Program-made: the position numbers and the translations under genes
The notes under the pieces: generated by a model
Told to the model about the DNA's origin: nothing
Database searches by the model: none
The model's input: only the letters and a program-made list of their open reading frames with translations
Part shown: positions 11,201 to 22,000 of the stretch, piece by piece
Numbering within the stretch: the first letter of the stretch is position 1
Layout of the letters: each line of letters begins with the position of its first letter
Assembly (NCBI RefSeq): GCF_003265705.1
Contig: NW_020312817.1
Coordinates: 52,832,514 to 52,896,513 of the forward strand
Reading direction: 5' to 3'
Length of the DNA: 64,000 nucleotides
Source: Callorhinus ursinus
Lineage: Eukaryota > Chordata > Mammalia > Carnivora > Otariidae

Positions 11201-12162
11201 TGTAGTATGACCTACAGTCCACCGGGGGTTCCTTGTGTTCCTTATGTTCACAGTCCCCTTGCCTTCTAGTTTAACTTACTTTTCTACCCATTTTAAACTC
11301 AATTACCAGCCATTTCACCTGTGCTCATAAGGATCCTTCCTTATCTCCATTTATGGAATGGCTACTATGTTAGGCACTGTGCTCCTAGGGCCTTTTCTTT
11401 ATAACTTCTCTTCCTGCCCCTAAGCTCTCTCCCATTCTTACATTGCCAGAACAATGGTTATTCCCTTGACTGTGAAGCTTTCATTGGCTTATTGTCGGTT
11501 TCATGATGTCTTCCGAGTACCTTAACACTGGCATTTGAGGCCTTCTAAGATTGGCTGCAAACTCTGTTTCCTACTTCCCATCATAACCTTTTACTACAAA
11601 TTAGAATCTTTCCTTATCCCCTTACACTTTTTCATCTCAATTTTGTTTAAAGTTCTATCTTCCTGTCAAAATTCTGCCCCATTTTCAAGACCAACTGAAA
11701 TGCCATCTTCACAAAGCATACTTTTCACAATTTCCATCCTGGTTTGTTCCCTAAGTGATCTTACACCCCTAGACTGACATTCTGCTGTACATTTTTCCCA
11801 TTGACTTATGGATCGCTTGGGACAGAGGTGGGTATGTTATTTCAGTACTGCAGTTTAAAAGGTGAGAAATCAATCATTGGAGACTTAGCGTTCTCAAAAG
11901 GGTACTTGTTAGTCTTGTTAAATCTAGAAAGTACATCTTACTTAAAAAGGGCTTCCTGGCTTCTTGTCATGATTAAGACTTAGTATCCCTGTGGCTTGAA
12001 AAAAGCCTCACAAACTAATCTTTAATACTGAAAACCCATTAATGGATTTGTGAAAATTCTTTCATCGATGTCTGTCAAATAAATTGTGTTCTTTTCAAAT
12101 TTTCTTTTTAGGTAATACGAGGAAATAGTATCATCATGTTAGAAGCCTTGGAGCGAGTATAA
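2264..12162 (+). CDS. SNRPG: SNRPG, small nuclear ribonucleoprotein polypeptide G (Sm-G), complete
   Basis: CDS join(2264-2295, 6042-6064, 7126-7250, 12112-12162) gives 231 nt, 76 aa plus stop, the usual length of Sm-G. All junctions are GT-AG and keep the frame. The protein starts [20 protein letters not shown] and ends [13 protein letters not shown]; it has the Sm fold with the Sm1 part in exon 3 ([17 protein letters not shown]...) and the short Sm2 motif IRGN in exon 4. In the family, Sm-G is one of seven Sm proteins forming the ring on the U-rich Sm site of U1, U2, U4 and U5 snRNAs; it is assembled in the cytoplasm by the SMN complex and acts in nuclear pre-mRNA splicing. The ATG lies in ACCATGA, a good context, inside a CpG island. 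The gene is convergent with PCYOX1. Open frames through the spliced exons and long AT-rich introns point to the parental gene, not a retrocopy. Confidence 0.97.
3208..3364 (+). mobile_element. CAN-SINE, diverged
   Basis: Degraded head GGCACTTAGGTGGC and A-rich tail; target duplication TAATTTTACATTTA at 3194-3207 and 3365-3378. Confidence 0.85.
4200..4345 (+). mobile_element. MIR remnant
   Basis: Resembles the MIR core (a variant of CCTCAGTTTCCTCATCTGTAAAATGG near 4265-4290, then a TAATAAC and GGTTAAATAAG tract). Old, no target duplication visible. Confidence 0.75.
4424..4604 (-). mobile_element. CAN-SINE, antisense, diverged
   Basis: T run, AAAGATTTCATTTATTTATTTT, then GATCATGACCTGAGCC and a reverse head ending GCCACCCAGGTGCCCC. 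Confidence 0.9.
4675..4856 (+). mobile_element. CAN-SINE
   Basis: Head GGGGCGCCTGGGTGACTCAG; target duplication ATTGCATGAAATTTCA at 4659-4674 and 4857-4872. Confidence 0.93.
5226..5341 (+). mobile_element. Older short-form CAN-SINE
   Basis: Short tRNA-like type (GTGCCTGGCTCACTC..., TTGGGTATAGAGATTAC, then A-rich tail). Flanking repeats AAAATCCAGTCATCAA (5210-5225) and AAAATCTAGTCATCAA (5708-5723) enclose it together with a later insertion in its tail (5353-5682). Confidence 0.85.
5353..5682. mobile_element. Inverted CAN-SINE pair forming a near-palindrome
   Basis: A plus-strand SINE body (5353-5512) runs straight into a minus-strand body (5522-5682). The inner stem CCTCTCTCGCTGTC (5499-5512) pairs with GACAGCGAGAGAGG (5522-5535) across a 9-base loop, and the outer ends pair as GCCTGGGTGGCTCAG with the reverse head. 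The whole unit is bounded by the target duplication AAATAAAATCT (5342-5352 and 5683-5693), so it probably entered as one inverted unit. Confidence 0.9.
6042..6064 (+). CDS. SNRPG: SNRPG coding exon 2 (23-nt microexon)
   Basis: Acceptor TTTTTCAG at 6034-6041, donor GTAAGT at 6065. Encodes FMDKKLS in frame between exons 1 and 3. An antisense SINE starts about 30 bp after the donor. Confidence 0.95.
6096..6280 (-). mobile_element. CAN-SINE, antisense
   Basis: AAGATTTTATTTATTTATTTGAC tail reverse and reverse head ending GCCACTCAGGCGCCCC; similar TGTTTTTTGTTTTT and TGTTTTGTTTTT flanks. Sits just inside SNRPG intron 2. Confidence 0.93.
6616..6795 (+). mobile_element. MIR remnant (continues at 6949-7030)
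   Basis: MIR-like core with a TCCAGGTTCTAGCCC and ACCTGTATAACCTTG tract; interrupted by the L1 fragment at 6796-6948. Confidence 0.65.
6796..6948 (-). mobile_element. L1 3'-end fragment, antisense
   Basis: Carnivore-type L1 3' end in reverse (AGTTAACATACAGTGTTGTATTAG..., CCAGTGCTCATCAC-like). Imperfect target duplication: GGATTTTTGTAAGTTAAA (6778-6795) and GGATTTTTATAAGTTTAAA (6949-6967). Confidence 0.85.
7126..7250 (+). CDS. SNRPG: SNRPG coding exon 3
   Basis: Acceptor CTATAG ending 7125, donor GTAAGT at 7251. Holds most of the Sm1 motif and the loop to Sm2 (ends NNIGMV). Confidence 0.96.
7512..7698 (-). mobile_element. CAN-SINE, antisense
   Basis: Full-length reverse element; flanks CACTTTTGAGCCTT (7500-7513) and CATTTTTGAGCTTT (7699 on) form an imperfect target duplication. 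Confidence 0.93.
8921..9098 (+). mobile_element. CAN-SINE
   Basis: Head GGCGCCTGGGTGGCTCAGTC, tail TAAATAAATCTTTAAG. Confidence 0.92.
9148..9320 (-). mobile_element. CAN-SINE, antisense (first of a same-site pair)
   Basis: Reverse element between copies of AATAAAAAGACTTTTT at 9132-9147 and 9321-9336. Confidence 0.92.
9337..9513 (-). mobile_element. CAN-SINE, antisense (second of a same-site pair)
   Basis: Reverse element whose flanks are again the same target: AAAAAGACTTTTTAAA before and AAAAAGACATTTTAAA (from 9515) after. Confidence 0.92.
9722..9898 (+). mobile_element. CAN-SINE, diverged
   Basis: Head GGGGTGCCTGGGAGGTGCAG; flanks AATGTGTGTGTTCTG and AAATGTGTTCTG suggest a target duplication. 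Confidence 0.9.
12112..12162 (+). CDS. SNRPG: SNRPG coding exon 4
   Basis: Encodes [16 protein letters not shown] and the stop TAA (12160-12162); contains the Sm2 motif. Confidence 0.96.
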   Translation, partial: VIRGNSIIMLEALERV

Positions 12163-12301
12163 ACAATGGGTGTGTTCATCAGAAGAAATCAACTGCTTCC
12201 ACATGTCCCCTCCATAGTACCTGTTTTACTACAATATAAAAATCAGGTCGTGTGCATTTTCATATTGAACTTTTTTGTTAAATAAACTTTTATAATAGTC
12301 A
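12163..12301 (+). terminator. SNRPG 3' UTR and poly(A) signal
   Basis: A consensus AATAAA at 12281-12286 lies about 120 nt after the stop. Cleavage near 12300 is inferred. Confidence 0.85.
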
Positions 12302-13174
12302 AAAATGCTTTCTCAGACATTCTGAATGTAGAAAATTGAGTATTAGCTCTAATTTTTTCTAACATGAATTGTTCCTCGTTGAGATTGATTTGTTCTAAAG
12401 CTTTTATGCATTAATATAGAAGAATCTGATTAAATATGAAGCATGGCAAGGTTGCCTTTTTTCCATCTTCTCATGGAAAGAACCTGCATACCTGAGCGGG
12501 TTTCTTCTGAAACATTAACTGCAATTTTCGAAACTCTTGTAGTTTTGATGTACTTTTTCCAAGTACATCTACGTTCCAAGTATAGTGCAATTGAAGTAAA
12601 ACACAGGAAGTAATGATACAGTTGTTTATTTTGAACATAAACACGGAAAAATTTTTAATACAAGAATAGAACTCTAGAAAAAAACATTCCAGTGTACTGT
12701 AGTTCTTTGTGGAGTATAGAGAATAGTTATAATCCTCCCCATATTCACCTAGGTCATAAATTTTATGGCACACAAACTCAGATGAAAGATAAATTGCAAA
12801 TGGTGGTATCATAAACCTAACTTCAAGAACCCTATCAAGCAAATGCTTAGGCCTCTACTTTTTGATCTTGTAAAAAGCCTACAAATCTTGAATCACTTTA
12901 AAACTGTAGAGAATAGGGTATACAGAGGTGACTAAGGTACTTGAAAAACAGAACACAATGGATGGCTTATATATATATATGTCTAAAACGTTATTTCCTC
13001 TTTATAGAAAGTGTTTACAGCCAAAGAATAGCTAGAGGGATCAAACCAACTTAATCACAATAAGGAGAGTTGGTATCAAGTGCAGTACATTTTTATTCCC
13101 TTCTCCAGCAGCTCTTTAAATCTTCACTGATGTTGACAGGCATTTTTTTGCAACCACATAGAGCTAAATTACAG

Positions 13175-13355
13175 AATTGGTTCTCCTAAGTGCGGTTCCT
13201 AGACCAAGAGCATCACCTAGGAACTTAATAGAGATGCCTGTTTTCATCTACCACTCCAAACCCACTAAAACAAAATCTGGGGTGAGGCCCAGCAGTATTT
13301 TTAAGAAGCACTCCAGGTGATTCTGATGCATATTCAAGTTGGAGAACCACTGGAG
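13175..13355. mobile_element. MER5-like hAT DNA transposon remnant
   Basis: TGGTTCTCCTAAGTGCGGTTC... and CCAGGTGATTCTGATGCATA then GTTGGAGAACCACTGG are MER5A-like terminal tracts. Confidence 0.75.
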
Positions 13356-14129
13356 TAGAACTGGCTTTCAGTCAACTCCTACATAATTTTTACCATTCTC
13401 TTCTGTACAAAGACAAATCCAGTAGTCTACTTAAGTATAACAGGCTCTGATAGTATTTTTCTTCCAATAAAAAAAAAATTCCTTATTTAATGCTGTTTCC
13501 ATTAAAACTATTATGCCTGATACATTAATAATCTGTTTTGTTCTTGAAGGAAGCAGTTTCTGATGCCCTATTGGAAAACTTAATCAGAGTAGGTCTGATA
13601 CAGTGGCAACATTGTACATTGGTGTTCTTCTAAGTAAATAATATATCCCATTGCAAAACAAGTCTGTAAGTGAATTAACTATTTCATTACCAATTTTTAT
13701 TTATCAATCTTTAGCACACATATAACAATATTACATTCTCTACAATACTGTCTTCATTAAAACCACAAAAAGAAAAATGTGACTGCCTCTTAACATACTG
13801 GTTAAGAATAAAATTTTTAAAGAGCTGACCCTTTGACAAACTATAAATTTAATCCCTGCCTTTACATCAAATACATTTTGGCAGTTTTATCAGCATATTA
13901 ATATTCACAATTGTAGAGACAAATCATTTTAATTAAGGATCAGTGTTTTCTTACACCATTTTGTGAAAGTAGCTGCTGCCATAATCTGATGGACTTTTTT
14001 CCCCAACAATACATGTTAAACTTTGTTACAGTTACTTTTAGAATTCACAAGCTTTTATTCATTCTGTCCTATTAGTGACTGACTGTAAGGAAAACCATTC
14101 ATGATAATCTTTATATAGTAGATGTAGAA

Positions 14130-14225
14130 CTGGTTCTTAAGTTTGGCTGCATATTAGAATCATTTGAGAAGCTTTAAAATCTTAAAGGTTATTCCAATGT
14201 GCAGCCAAAGTTAAGAACTACTGCC
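14130..14225. mobile_element. MER5-like hAT remnant, short
   Basis: CTGGTTCTTAAGTTTGGCTG to CCAATGTGCAGCCAAAGTTA then AGAACTACTG; both ends are kept and the middle is deleted. Confidence 0.75.
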
Positions 14226-14539
14226 TTAAAAACAAGGTTTCAGCAACCAGTTTCTAACCCCCATTGCAGTAGTTTTAGAAGCATATAACAGTTTGAACAT
14301 GTGCTGGATTTGATCAAGTGTGGTATCATTCTGAATATCCTACTCTAGTGTTGATGGTTCTGGAGTAATCTAAGTTGTCTCTGTTGTCAGACTGACAGTG
14401 CTTACTATCAAGATTACTACTAGAGTTCTTGTTGAGAGAAATCATTCTTCAAAAAATGAATCTGCTTTGATAATGCATTAGGTTTTCTGGGACTTTTAAG
14501 GCACTGAAAATCCTTTGGAGACATCTTAAACCCCCATAT

Positions 14540-14690
14540 CAGTGATTCTCAACCCAAATTGCACCTTAGGAACTTTTTAGCTACAATGCTGAGATTCTAT
14601 CCTCAATCAACTAAATCAGAATCTCTGGTTGCATGGGGCTCTAGCAATATTTTTTAGAGCTCCATAGGTGAGGATTTGATAATAGAATGC
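14540..14690. mobile_element. MER5-like hAT remnant
   Basis: AGTGATTCTCAACCC, AATCAGAATCTCTGG and a GGGGCTCTAGCAATATTTTT tract match the MER5A body. Confidence 0.7.
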
Positions 14691-14994
14691 CAATTTCTTA
14701 ATAGCCTGTATTTGCTTTCATTTTGCTTGAGATTTTTGTGTGACAAAGTTAAACTACTAAGGCTTCTGAATTTCACCCCTAATAAAATCAAGACAGAAGC
14801 AGTCAAAAGAACATTCAGAAAGTCAAGGCTTCTGGCATGGGCACATCTACTTTGAAAAAGGATATAAATTAATAAAGCCAGACATTATGATACCTGTTCC
14901 CATAGTAGTTATAACTGTCTGACTGAAGGTCACTTCCAGCTGTAAAGCACAAGTGAACTAGTCCCCCACTAAAATTTGTCTTTAAACTCTTCCT

Positions 14995-15125
14995 CAAGTG
15001 CTCAGCTTAAAATGCTCTAAAGTTTTGTTCAAAATCCAAGGCCCCCCCATCCCCTAGACCTAGTAAATCAGAATCTCCAGAGGAGCTAGAGAACCCACAT
15101 GTTTAACAACTCCAGGTGATTCTAT
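14995..15125. mobile_element. MER5-like hAT remnant
   Basis: AGTAAATCAGAATCTCCAGA and AACTCCAGGTGATTCTAT are MER5A-like. Confidence 0.65.
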
Positions 15126-15356
15126 ACTGTTGATGGATATTAAGAGAAGAGTTAAATTTTGGAGATGGCATAAATGCAGTAGTTAACACTGTCACACTAA
15201 ATTAGAAACTTGTATTTTCTCATAACTCACTGGGATTACTTTTGTTAAACAATACTAATTTACAGCAAAATATGATTGAAAATCATCTCTGCTCAGATTG
15301 TGTTCTTTGCCAGTGATACTTCATTTGGAACCAGAAGGGGGGAAAAAGTGATCATT

Positions 15357-16015
15357 TCATAGTTCAGTTTTAAGCTTCTCATATAAGTCCTCTTGGTCAA
15401 TCATGTCTGTGTGCCCATTCCAGCGGTGATAAGCAAGAAGAGCAGCATTGTGGGCAGCAATGGCACTCATTTCCATGGCACTTGCTGCACACTCTATGCC
15501 ATTGAGGTAGTAAAGTCTATCGTGGAGTATGATGGAGGGGCATTTCTCTGGAGGCTTATAATGAGGATATGCAAGCCATGGCTGCTTCACAGCATAATCA
15601 TAGGACAAAAAGAGCTTTAATATTTGTTCTTTAGTGAGAATTTCTTGGGAAAAGATCTTCCAAACATATCCCCTATCTGTTAATGGTTGAGGATTATCAC
15701 TCTCTGTTACAGAGGACACAATCCCAATGCTGTTAATGAACAAATCTGAATTATCAGTAGTTAAGATTGTACTGAGATCGAATTTGTCTAAGGCTCTAGA
15801 GCTAAAAAGAGTTGAATTCAATTGCCCCTTAATTAAAGTTGTCACTATATGTTGGTAGTACTGATGGAATTCCTCAATTGGAGGATCAAAGTTGAGGAAA
15901 GTTATATTGGACATTTTTCGATTCAATGGAGTGGCCACCAAGACGATGTCATAGAAGTCTGAACGGGTCTCAGATCCAATTTGGTAGATCACTTCATACA
16001 TCTTTGTGGGATTTC
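15357..16015 (-). CDS. PCYOX1: PCYOX1 coding exon 6 (last)
   Basis: Acceptor TTCTTCTAG (reverse strand) before 16015; stop TGA at 15359-15357. Encodes the C-terminal 218 residues, ending EKLKTEL. Confidence 0.96.
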
Positions 16016-19000
16016 CTAGAAGAAAGAAGCATACGTTTTAGTGTTTCTAGCATACTCTTCTATATACCTTCCAAAAATAATTTTATTACCATAGCAATTT
16101 ATAAAGTATAAAATAGTTAAAAGATAATTCTAAGGAATTAAAAAGAGTTTTACCCTCTAATATAACTGTGCCAAATTCAGGCAGTTTTCCACTGGAATAG
16201 AAATGATACTTTATCAGTAACTACAAAATATGGAATTATACTTTTAAGAATGAGATTATTTTTAAATCCAAGGAGATGTGTCACTGTACTTGAGCACATC
16301 TGGGAATATTTCCATGCGGTGCAACATACACAATTTATAATTCCATCATTTGGAATTGAGAGATGACAGAAGAGTGGTTTTTCTCCCTAAGCAATTATTT
16401 TCTAGAGGGTAAATTAGGAACAATAGAATTTCAGGCTCACCTGTATGCTTGGTCCTTGTTTTCTCCTCTATGTACATTACTGAGCCAGATACAAGGTTGC
16501 TTTTGGATGCCTGAAGGAGCCCTGAGCAAACAAGTTTATTGCCACCTTCTACTGCCCAAAGGCCAGAATCAGCAGAGGACAATGATACTGCTCCTGTCAG
16601 TGGTAGGAAAAAATGTGTTTTAATTATGACTCTGTAAAAGACCCTCTACCCACTCTTCCCAATTTAGGTGAGTTTTGCTCCAAGACATTGCCAAAAAGCC
16701 ACTGGGGGCAAAAATCGCAATGAAAGCTAAGGACTCTCTCCCCACTAAAAATGCACATATCTACTTATACACAATTTTGCCAACCATGTCTGAGGTTTCA
16801 GAGAAAGGTAAGTCTTCTCCAACTCATGGCCTAAAGTTAGGAGCCACCATAGTATCAGCTAAGCCCCCTCTGTGAACTAATTAATGTCTATAACTTCCAA
16901 GCCTTGGCTTACCCACAAAGCCATTGACGTTCATGCTTTGGCCATAATTGACCCTCATGACAGGTGCAACAATTTCACTGAGGAATTTCTCAGAGAAGCC
17001 TGCTTTCTGCAAGGTTTCAAGTAGTGTTCGGTTAAGCATTCCAAGGAATTCGTCCCCTCCTAGAGAATGTAGTAACTTTTCTACACTGCTGAAGGCGTAG
17101 TCGTGAGACTGGTAACGGTAGATCCTTTTTGAAAAACAGAGAAGTGGCCATTAAACACCAAACAAGATAAGGGGAAGGGAATTAGCATATTTCCTTCTAA
17201 TGATTTTCTACCTATCACGTAAGATGCACCTCAGTCACTATCTTCCCCAGGTATCCCAGAAGCTCTTATCCCCACCCCTACCTCCTCAGGTAGTACACTG
17301 TCCTTTATATACTCTTCTGCATTAATATGGTCACTGGGAGCACCTTTAAAGAAGTGGGTATGTCCTAGGTCTTGTTCTCATTCACCTTTTTATCTTCCAG
17401 CAGCAGTTAGACATGTCTAAAATTAATCTTTCCACCAGGCTTGATCCTCTCCACCCACTCCCTATCCCAACCAAAATGTAGATTGGGATGTTAGTTCACT
17501 CCTAACATCGTACATGTCACCCTCAGTTCACTTAATTTCAAACTTAAATATTTTCACTTCTTTCTGGTTCTCCCACCCAAGAAGAAAACCTTACCAGTCT
17601 TCCCAACATCTCTCTTGTTACTTCATTCTCATTTCCCTGACCTTAACTCGGGATTTATATTCAAACTACTAAAATGAGTAACTGATCTACCTGATTCCAG
17701 TTTCTTTTCTTTGAAACATTTATGAATCTCCCAGAAGTTCTAAAATACATCTTTAGTTATTTTTTTTTAATATTTTATTTATTTGACAGAGAACGAGAGC
17801 AGGAACACAAGCAGAGGGAGTGGGAGAGGGAGAAGCAGGCTTCCCGTGGAGCAGGGAGCCCGATGCGGGGCTCAATCCCAGGACCCTGGGATCATGACCT
17901 GAGCCGAAGGCAGATGCTTAACGACTGAGCCACCCAGGCACCCCCATCTTTAGTCATTAATGACTTATCAAAAAACAACCTGCTTACTAAATGAACTCCT
18001 GACCTTAAAAAAAGGAATGGATTTTAGAGCCAAACTCATCAAGTCTAACTCTTTGCTCTAACTGCAGATAGAGACACAAGTAAAAGGACTTGTCTAAAAG
18101 TCACATGACAAGTAGAAGGTTCAAGCACAAGCTGCCCCCTCTACCCTCAACCACACACACACACACACAAACTCACACACTCACAGCATCCACTTGAACA
18201 CACCTGACCCATTCACTGATCTCTAAATATGCTCTGCATATTGCTCCCCAACACTGCACTAGCTCTTCTCCAACTAGAATACACTTTGGGCTTAATCCCA
18301 CCTCCTCTGTAAAGTCTTGCTCAACTATTACTTAATTTTTAGAAAATACCACCTAACATTTTCTTGAACCTCATAGACATCCACACAATAATTCAAGATG
18401 TAATTTTTCAAGTTGCAAGAGATAAAAAAATGAGAAAGATGATTCCTTTCCCTCAAGGAGCCTACAGGTGGGGACAGATGATAAGGCACAAACACAGATA
18501 AGTACGTGAAACGAAGAAATAAGGACCAAAGAAAGATCTCTGTCTTACAACAACTTTCTTCTCTCAAAGTTGTAAATTTTTTGAGCAGGAGACAATGTCC
18601 CATCCATTTCAGTATTACCTACTGTCTAACAGTGTAGTATACAAAACATTGAATACATTTTTGCCAGAGAAACTGATATCCGTGCCCAAACAAAAACTAA
18701 AATAACTTCTTCCAGCCTTATCAATTGGTTTCTAGTCCCTAGGAAGTTGGAAAAAGTAGAGGATGAAAACACGGAGTTCTTTAGAAAATAGACTATCTCA
18801 TAAAATGAAGAATGACCTTTGGCTAATGGTCAGCAAGACAAAACAGCCAATTAAATAATACATATAATATCATAAAGAAATTACTCCCTGCCACTTCCTG
18901 CCTGGGACCCAACCCCACTCCATCAAGCCTCCTAGGTGTGAGACAACAGAGACCATGTAATCATTGAACACTGTAACTTTTACAATACTAGTTGCATTAG

Positions 19001-22000
19001 AATACATATTTACTAAAAAGTTAGATGTGTAATTTCTGCTAATCAGACTGCTTTACAGCCTTTTTTTCTTCTTTTTAAACTACATTTGTATAACCCTTAA
19101 CATTTACTCATTCAATAAATATTTATGAAGCATTAACTTTGAGCCAGGTATTCTAGGTGCTAAAGATGCAAAGGTCAACACAAGAGAGAAAAAATGCCTA
19201 ATGGATCCTGTGTTCTAGTTGGGGAAACAGGTAGTAAAAAACTTAATGTGAATAAATTATGTAACAGTTTAGAGAATGATAAATGTTAAGGAGAAAGCAA
19301 ATCAAAAAGGAAGACTGAGAAGGCTAAGAGTTGGTAGAGTTGCAACTCTAAGATGGTCCCCCAAAATAAGTAGAGTGGTCAAGGAAAGCCTAAGAAGGTA
19401 ACATCTGAGCAAAGACCTGAGGGAGGTGAGAACTGGAGCATCCAGGGGAGAAAATATTTCAATAAAAGTGTGGTGCAATAGCCTCATGACAGAAGCATGC
19501 CTGATGTGTTCAAAGGGCAACGAGGCCTGTGCAGTTTAAACAGATCCAGGAGAGCAGGAAGAGGCAGAGTGAGAATAAAAGTATTGGGTGAGGGTTGGGG
19601 GGTGAGAGATGAAACACTTCTGGAAGGGTGGAGCAAGGACCTCAGAAAATCTACATAAAAGCAATGAGAACACTGGCAAAAATCAACTTTTTCAAAACTC
19701 TGGAAAAAAACCAGACTTGCCAAAGTCCCAGGAGTACTTTTTCAAGAGAAATGGCTCAATCTCAGTACGAACAATGAGCCCTGTGGCATGTTAACTTGCC
19801 CTATTCCCATTCCCCTCAGACCAGCAAGGTAGCCTTCAAAACCAGCAGTCTTGCAACTATAATACCTGTGAAACTTACAACCTGGCAGCCACGAGAGGAT
19901 AAGACAGGTTTGGAGTTCCTCCAAAGTGCCACTATTTGGCCTGACAGCTCACTGAAAAGCTCTATCCTTGGGGCTTGTCTCAACTTGACCTCAGAGCTTG
20001 ATCTGTACAAACAGCCCATCCTGGGGGCATCTGTCAAAAAAAACAATCAGGGGCAATTTAAAATCACAGCTACCTGAGGTGGTGATAACAAGTGGGGCTA
20101 ACAAGAGGCTGACCAAAAGACTTTAAAAAAAAAAAGAAAATGGGGCGCCTGGGTGGCTCAGTCGTTAAGCGTCTGCCTTCGGCTCAGGTCATGATCCCAG
20201 GGTCCTGGGATCGAGCCCCACATCGGGCTCCCTGCTCTGTGGGAAGCCTGCTTCTCCCTCTCCCACTCCCCTTGCTTGTGTTCCCTCTCTGTCAAATAAA
20301 TAAATAAAATCTTAAAAAAAAAAAAAAAAAAACCTAGGGAATTAAAAACACATTCTTGGTGACCCCAGAAGGCCATGACTATGTACAAGGTTATCACGTG
20401 CCTAGGAAAGACCTTAGAAGGCACTAAAGTAACCTCTGGTTGACCTTGAGCCTTTTTTTTTTTTAAGATTTTATTTATTTGACAGACAGCAAGCTCAATC
20501 AGGGGGAGCAGCAGACAGGGAGGAGAAGCGGGCTCCCCACCGAGCAGGGAGCCCTATGCAGGACTTGATCCCAGGACCTGCGATCATGACCTGAGCTGAA
20601 GACAGATACTTAACTAACTGAGCCACCCAGGTGCCCCTGACCTTGAGGCTTTGAGCAAGCAGGAAGTAAAAGCTAAAGTAGACCACCTGCCAGAGCACTG
20701 AAAACTTACCCCCCAATACACAATTAAGTGACTATGCATGACAAAGAATACAGACTTCACAGAATTAGTCCCAGAAAGTGACCAAACTAACAACAACAGT
20801 TTCTGAGGTAGCTAGGAAATCTGATTTCCAGAGTTGACATATAATATTACTTTAAATGTCCCATTTTCAACAAAAATCATGAAACAATCATAGAAAGTAT
20901 GACCCAGAGGTGCCTGGCTGGCTCAGCAGGTAGAGCATGTGACTCAAGGTTGTGAGTTCAAGCCACACACTGGGTGTGGAGATTTAAAATTTTTTTAAAA
21001 GGAAAGAATTTGGGGCGCCTGGGTGGCTCAGTCAGTTAACCAGCCAATTCTTGATTTCGGCTCAGGTCACAATCTCAGGGTCCTGAGATCAAGCCCTGAG
21101 TCGGGTTCCCTGCTCAGCTGTCCCTCCCCCACCCCTCCCCATGCTATAGAAACCATGTTTAAGGTTTTAAAGCAAGTATGTCAACAGTGTCTCACCAAAT
21201 ATCAATAAAGAGGTTTTTTTTAATTCTGGAGTTGAAAAGTACAATATCTGAAATTTAAAATTCCCTAGAGGGGCTCAATAGCAGATTTGAAATAGCAGAA
21301 AAATCAGTGAACTTAAAGGTCAGTTGAAATTATAAACTAAGGAACAGAAAGTAAAGAAAAATGAGCAGCATCAGAGAACTGTGGGACAACATAAAGCATA
21401 CCAACATACACTTAATGGGAATTGTAGGAAAGGCAGAAAAAAAGCAGGGGTAACAAAAAATACTTAAATAATGGCCAAACACTTCCCAGATTTGAAAGAA
21501 AACATCAATCTGCACACCCAGGAAGCTAAATCTAAGCAGGATAAATTTAAAAGATCCACACCCCAAAATATAATAAACTGGAAAGACAATACTGAAAGCA
21601 GCAAGAAAAAAGTGATCCAGAAAAAGGGATCTTCAAAAAGATTAACAGCTGACTACTCATCAGAAACCATGAAGGCCACAGTGTAGTGGGATGACATATT
21701 CAAAATGCTGAAAGAAAAGTCTATCAACCAAGAGTTCTATATCCAGCAAAACTATCCCTCAAAAATGAAGAGAAATTAAATTAATCCCAGGTAAACAAAA
21801 ACACAGGATTCAATACTAGCAAACCTTCCCTACAAGAAATTAGACTAGAGAAAGTCCTTCAGACTGAAATACACTAGACAGAAATTCAAATCCCCATCAA
21901 GAAATGAAGAGCACTGGTAAAAGTAACTGCATAAAGTAAATATAAAGAACTGAAAACAGAATCAAACAGATTAAACATCCATGTTTACGGCAGCATTATT

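Larger units (their letters stand above)
7251..12111 (+). other. SNRPG intron 3
   Basis: GTAAGT...TTTTTAG. The first half carries five CAN-SINEs. From 9900 to 12111 there is no SINE; 11130-11780 has an L2-like look (CT-rich, a CCATCTTCACAAAGC-like tract), but the family was not settled. Confidence 0.8.
12302..15356 (-). other. Probable PCYOX1 3' UTR and convergent intergenic DNA
   Basis: No CAN-SINE lies in this 3 kb stretch; only older MER5-like remnants and a short TA repeat (12970-12980) are seen. Reverse-strand AATAAA signals occur, for example at 12630-12625. PCYOX1 mRNA in other mammals has a long 3' UTR (from memory), so much of this stretch may be transcribed on the minus strand. The true end cannot be set from sequence alone. 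Confidence 0.5.

Noticed and set aside
12471..12842. 123-codon reverse open frame near the SNRPG/PCYOX1 convergence
   Set aside because: No recognisable protein; sits in AT-rich probable 3' UTR or intergenic DNA.
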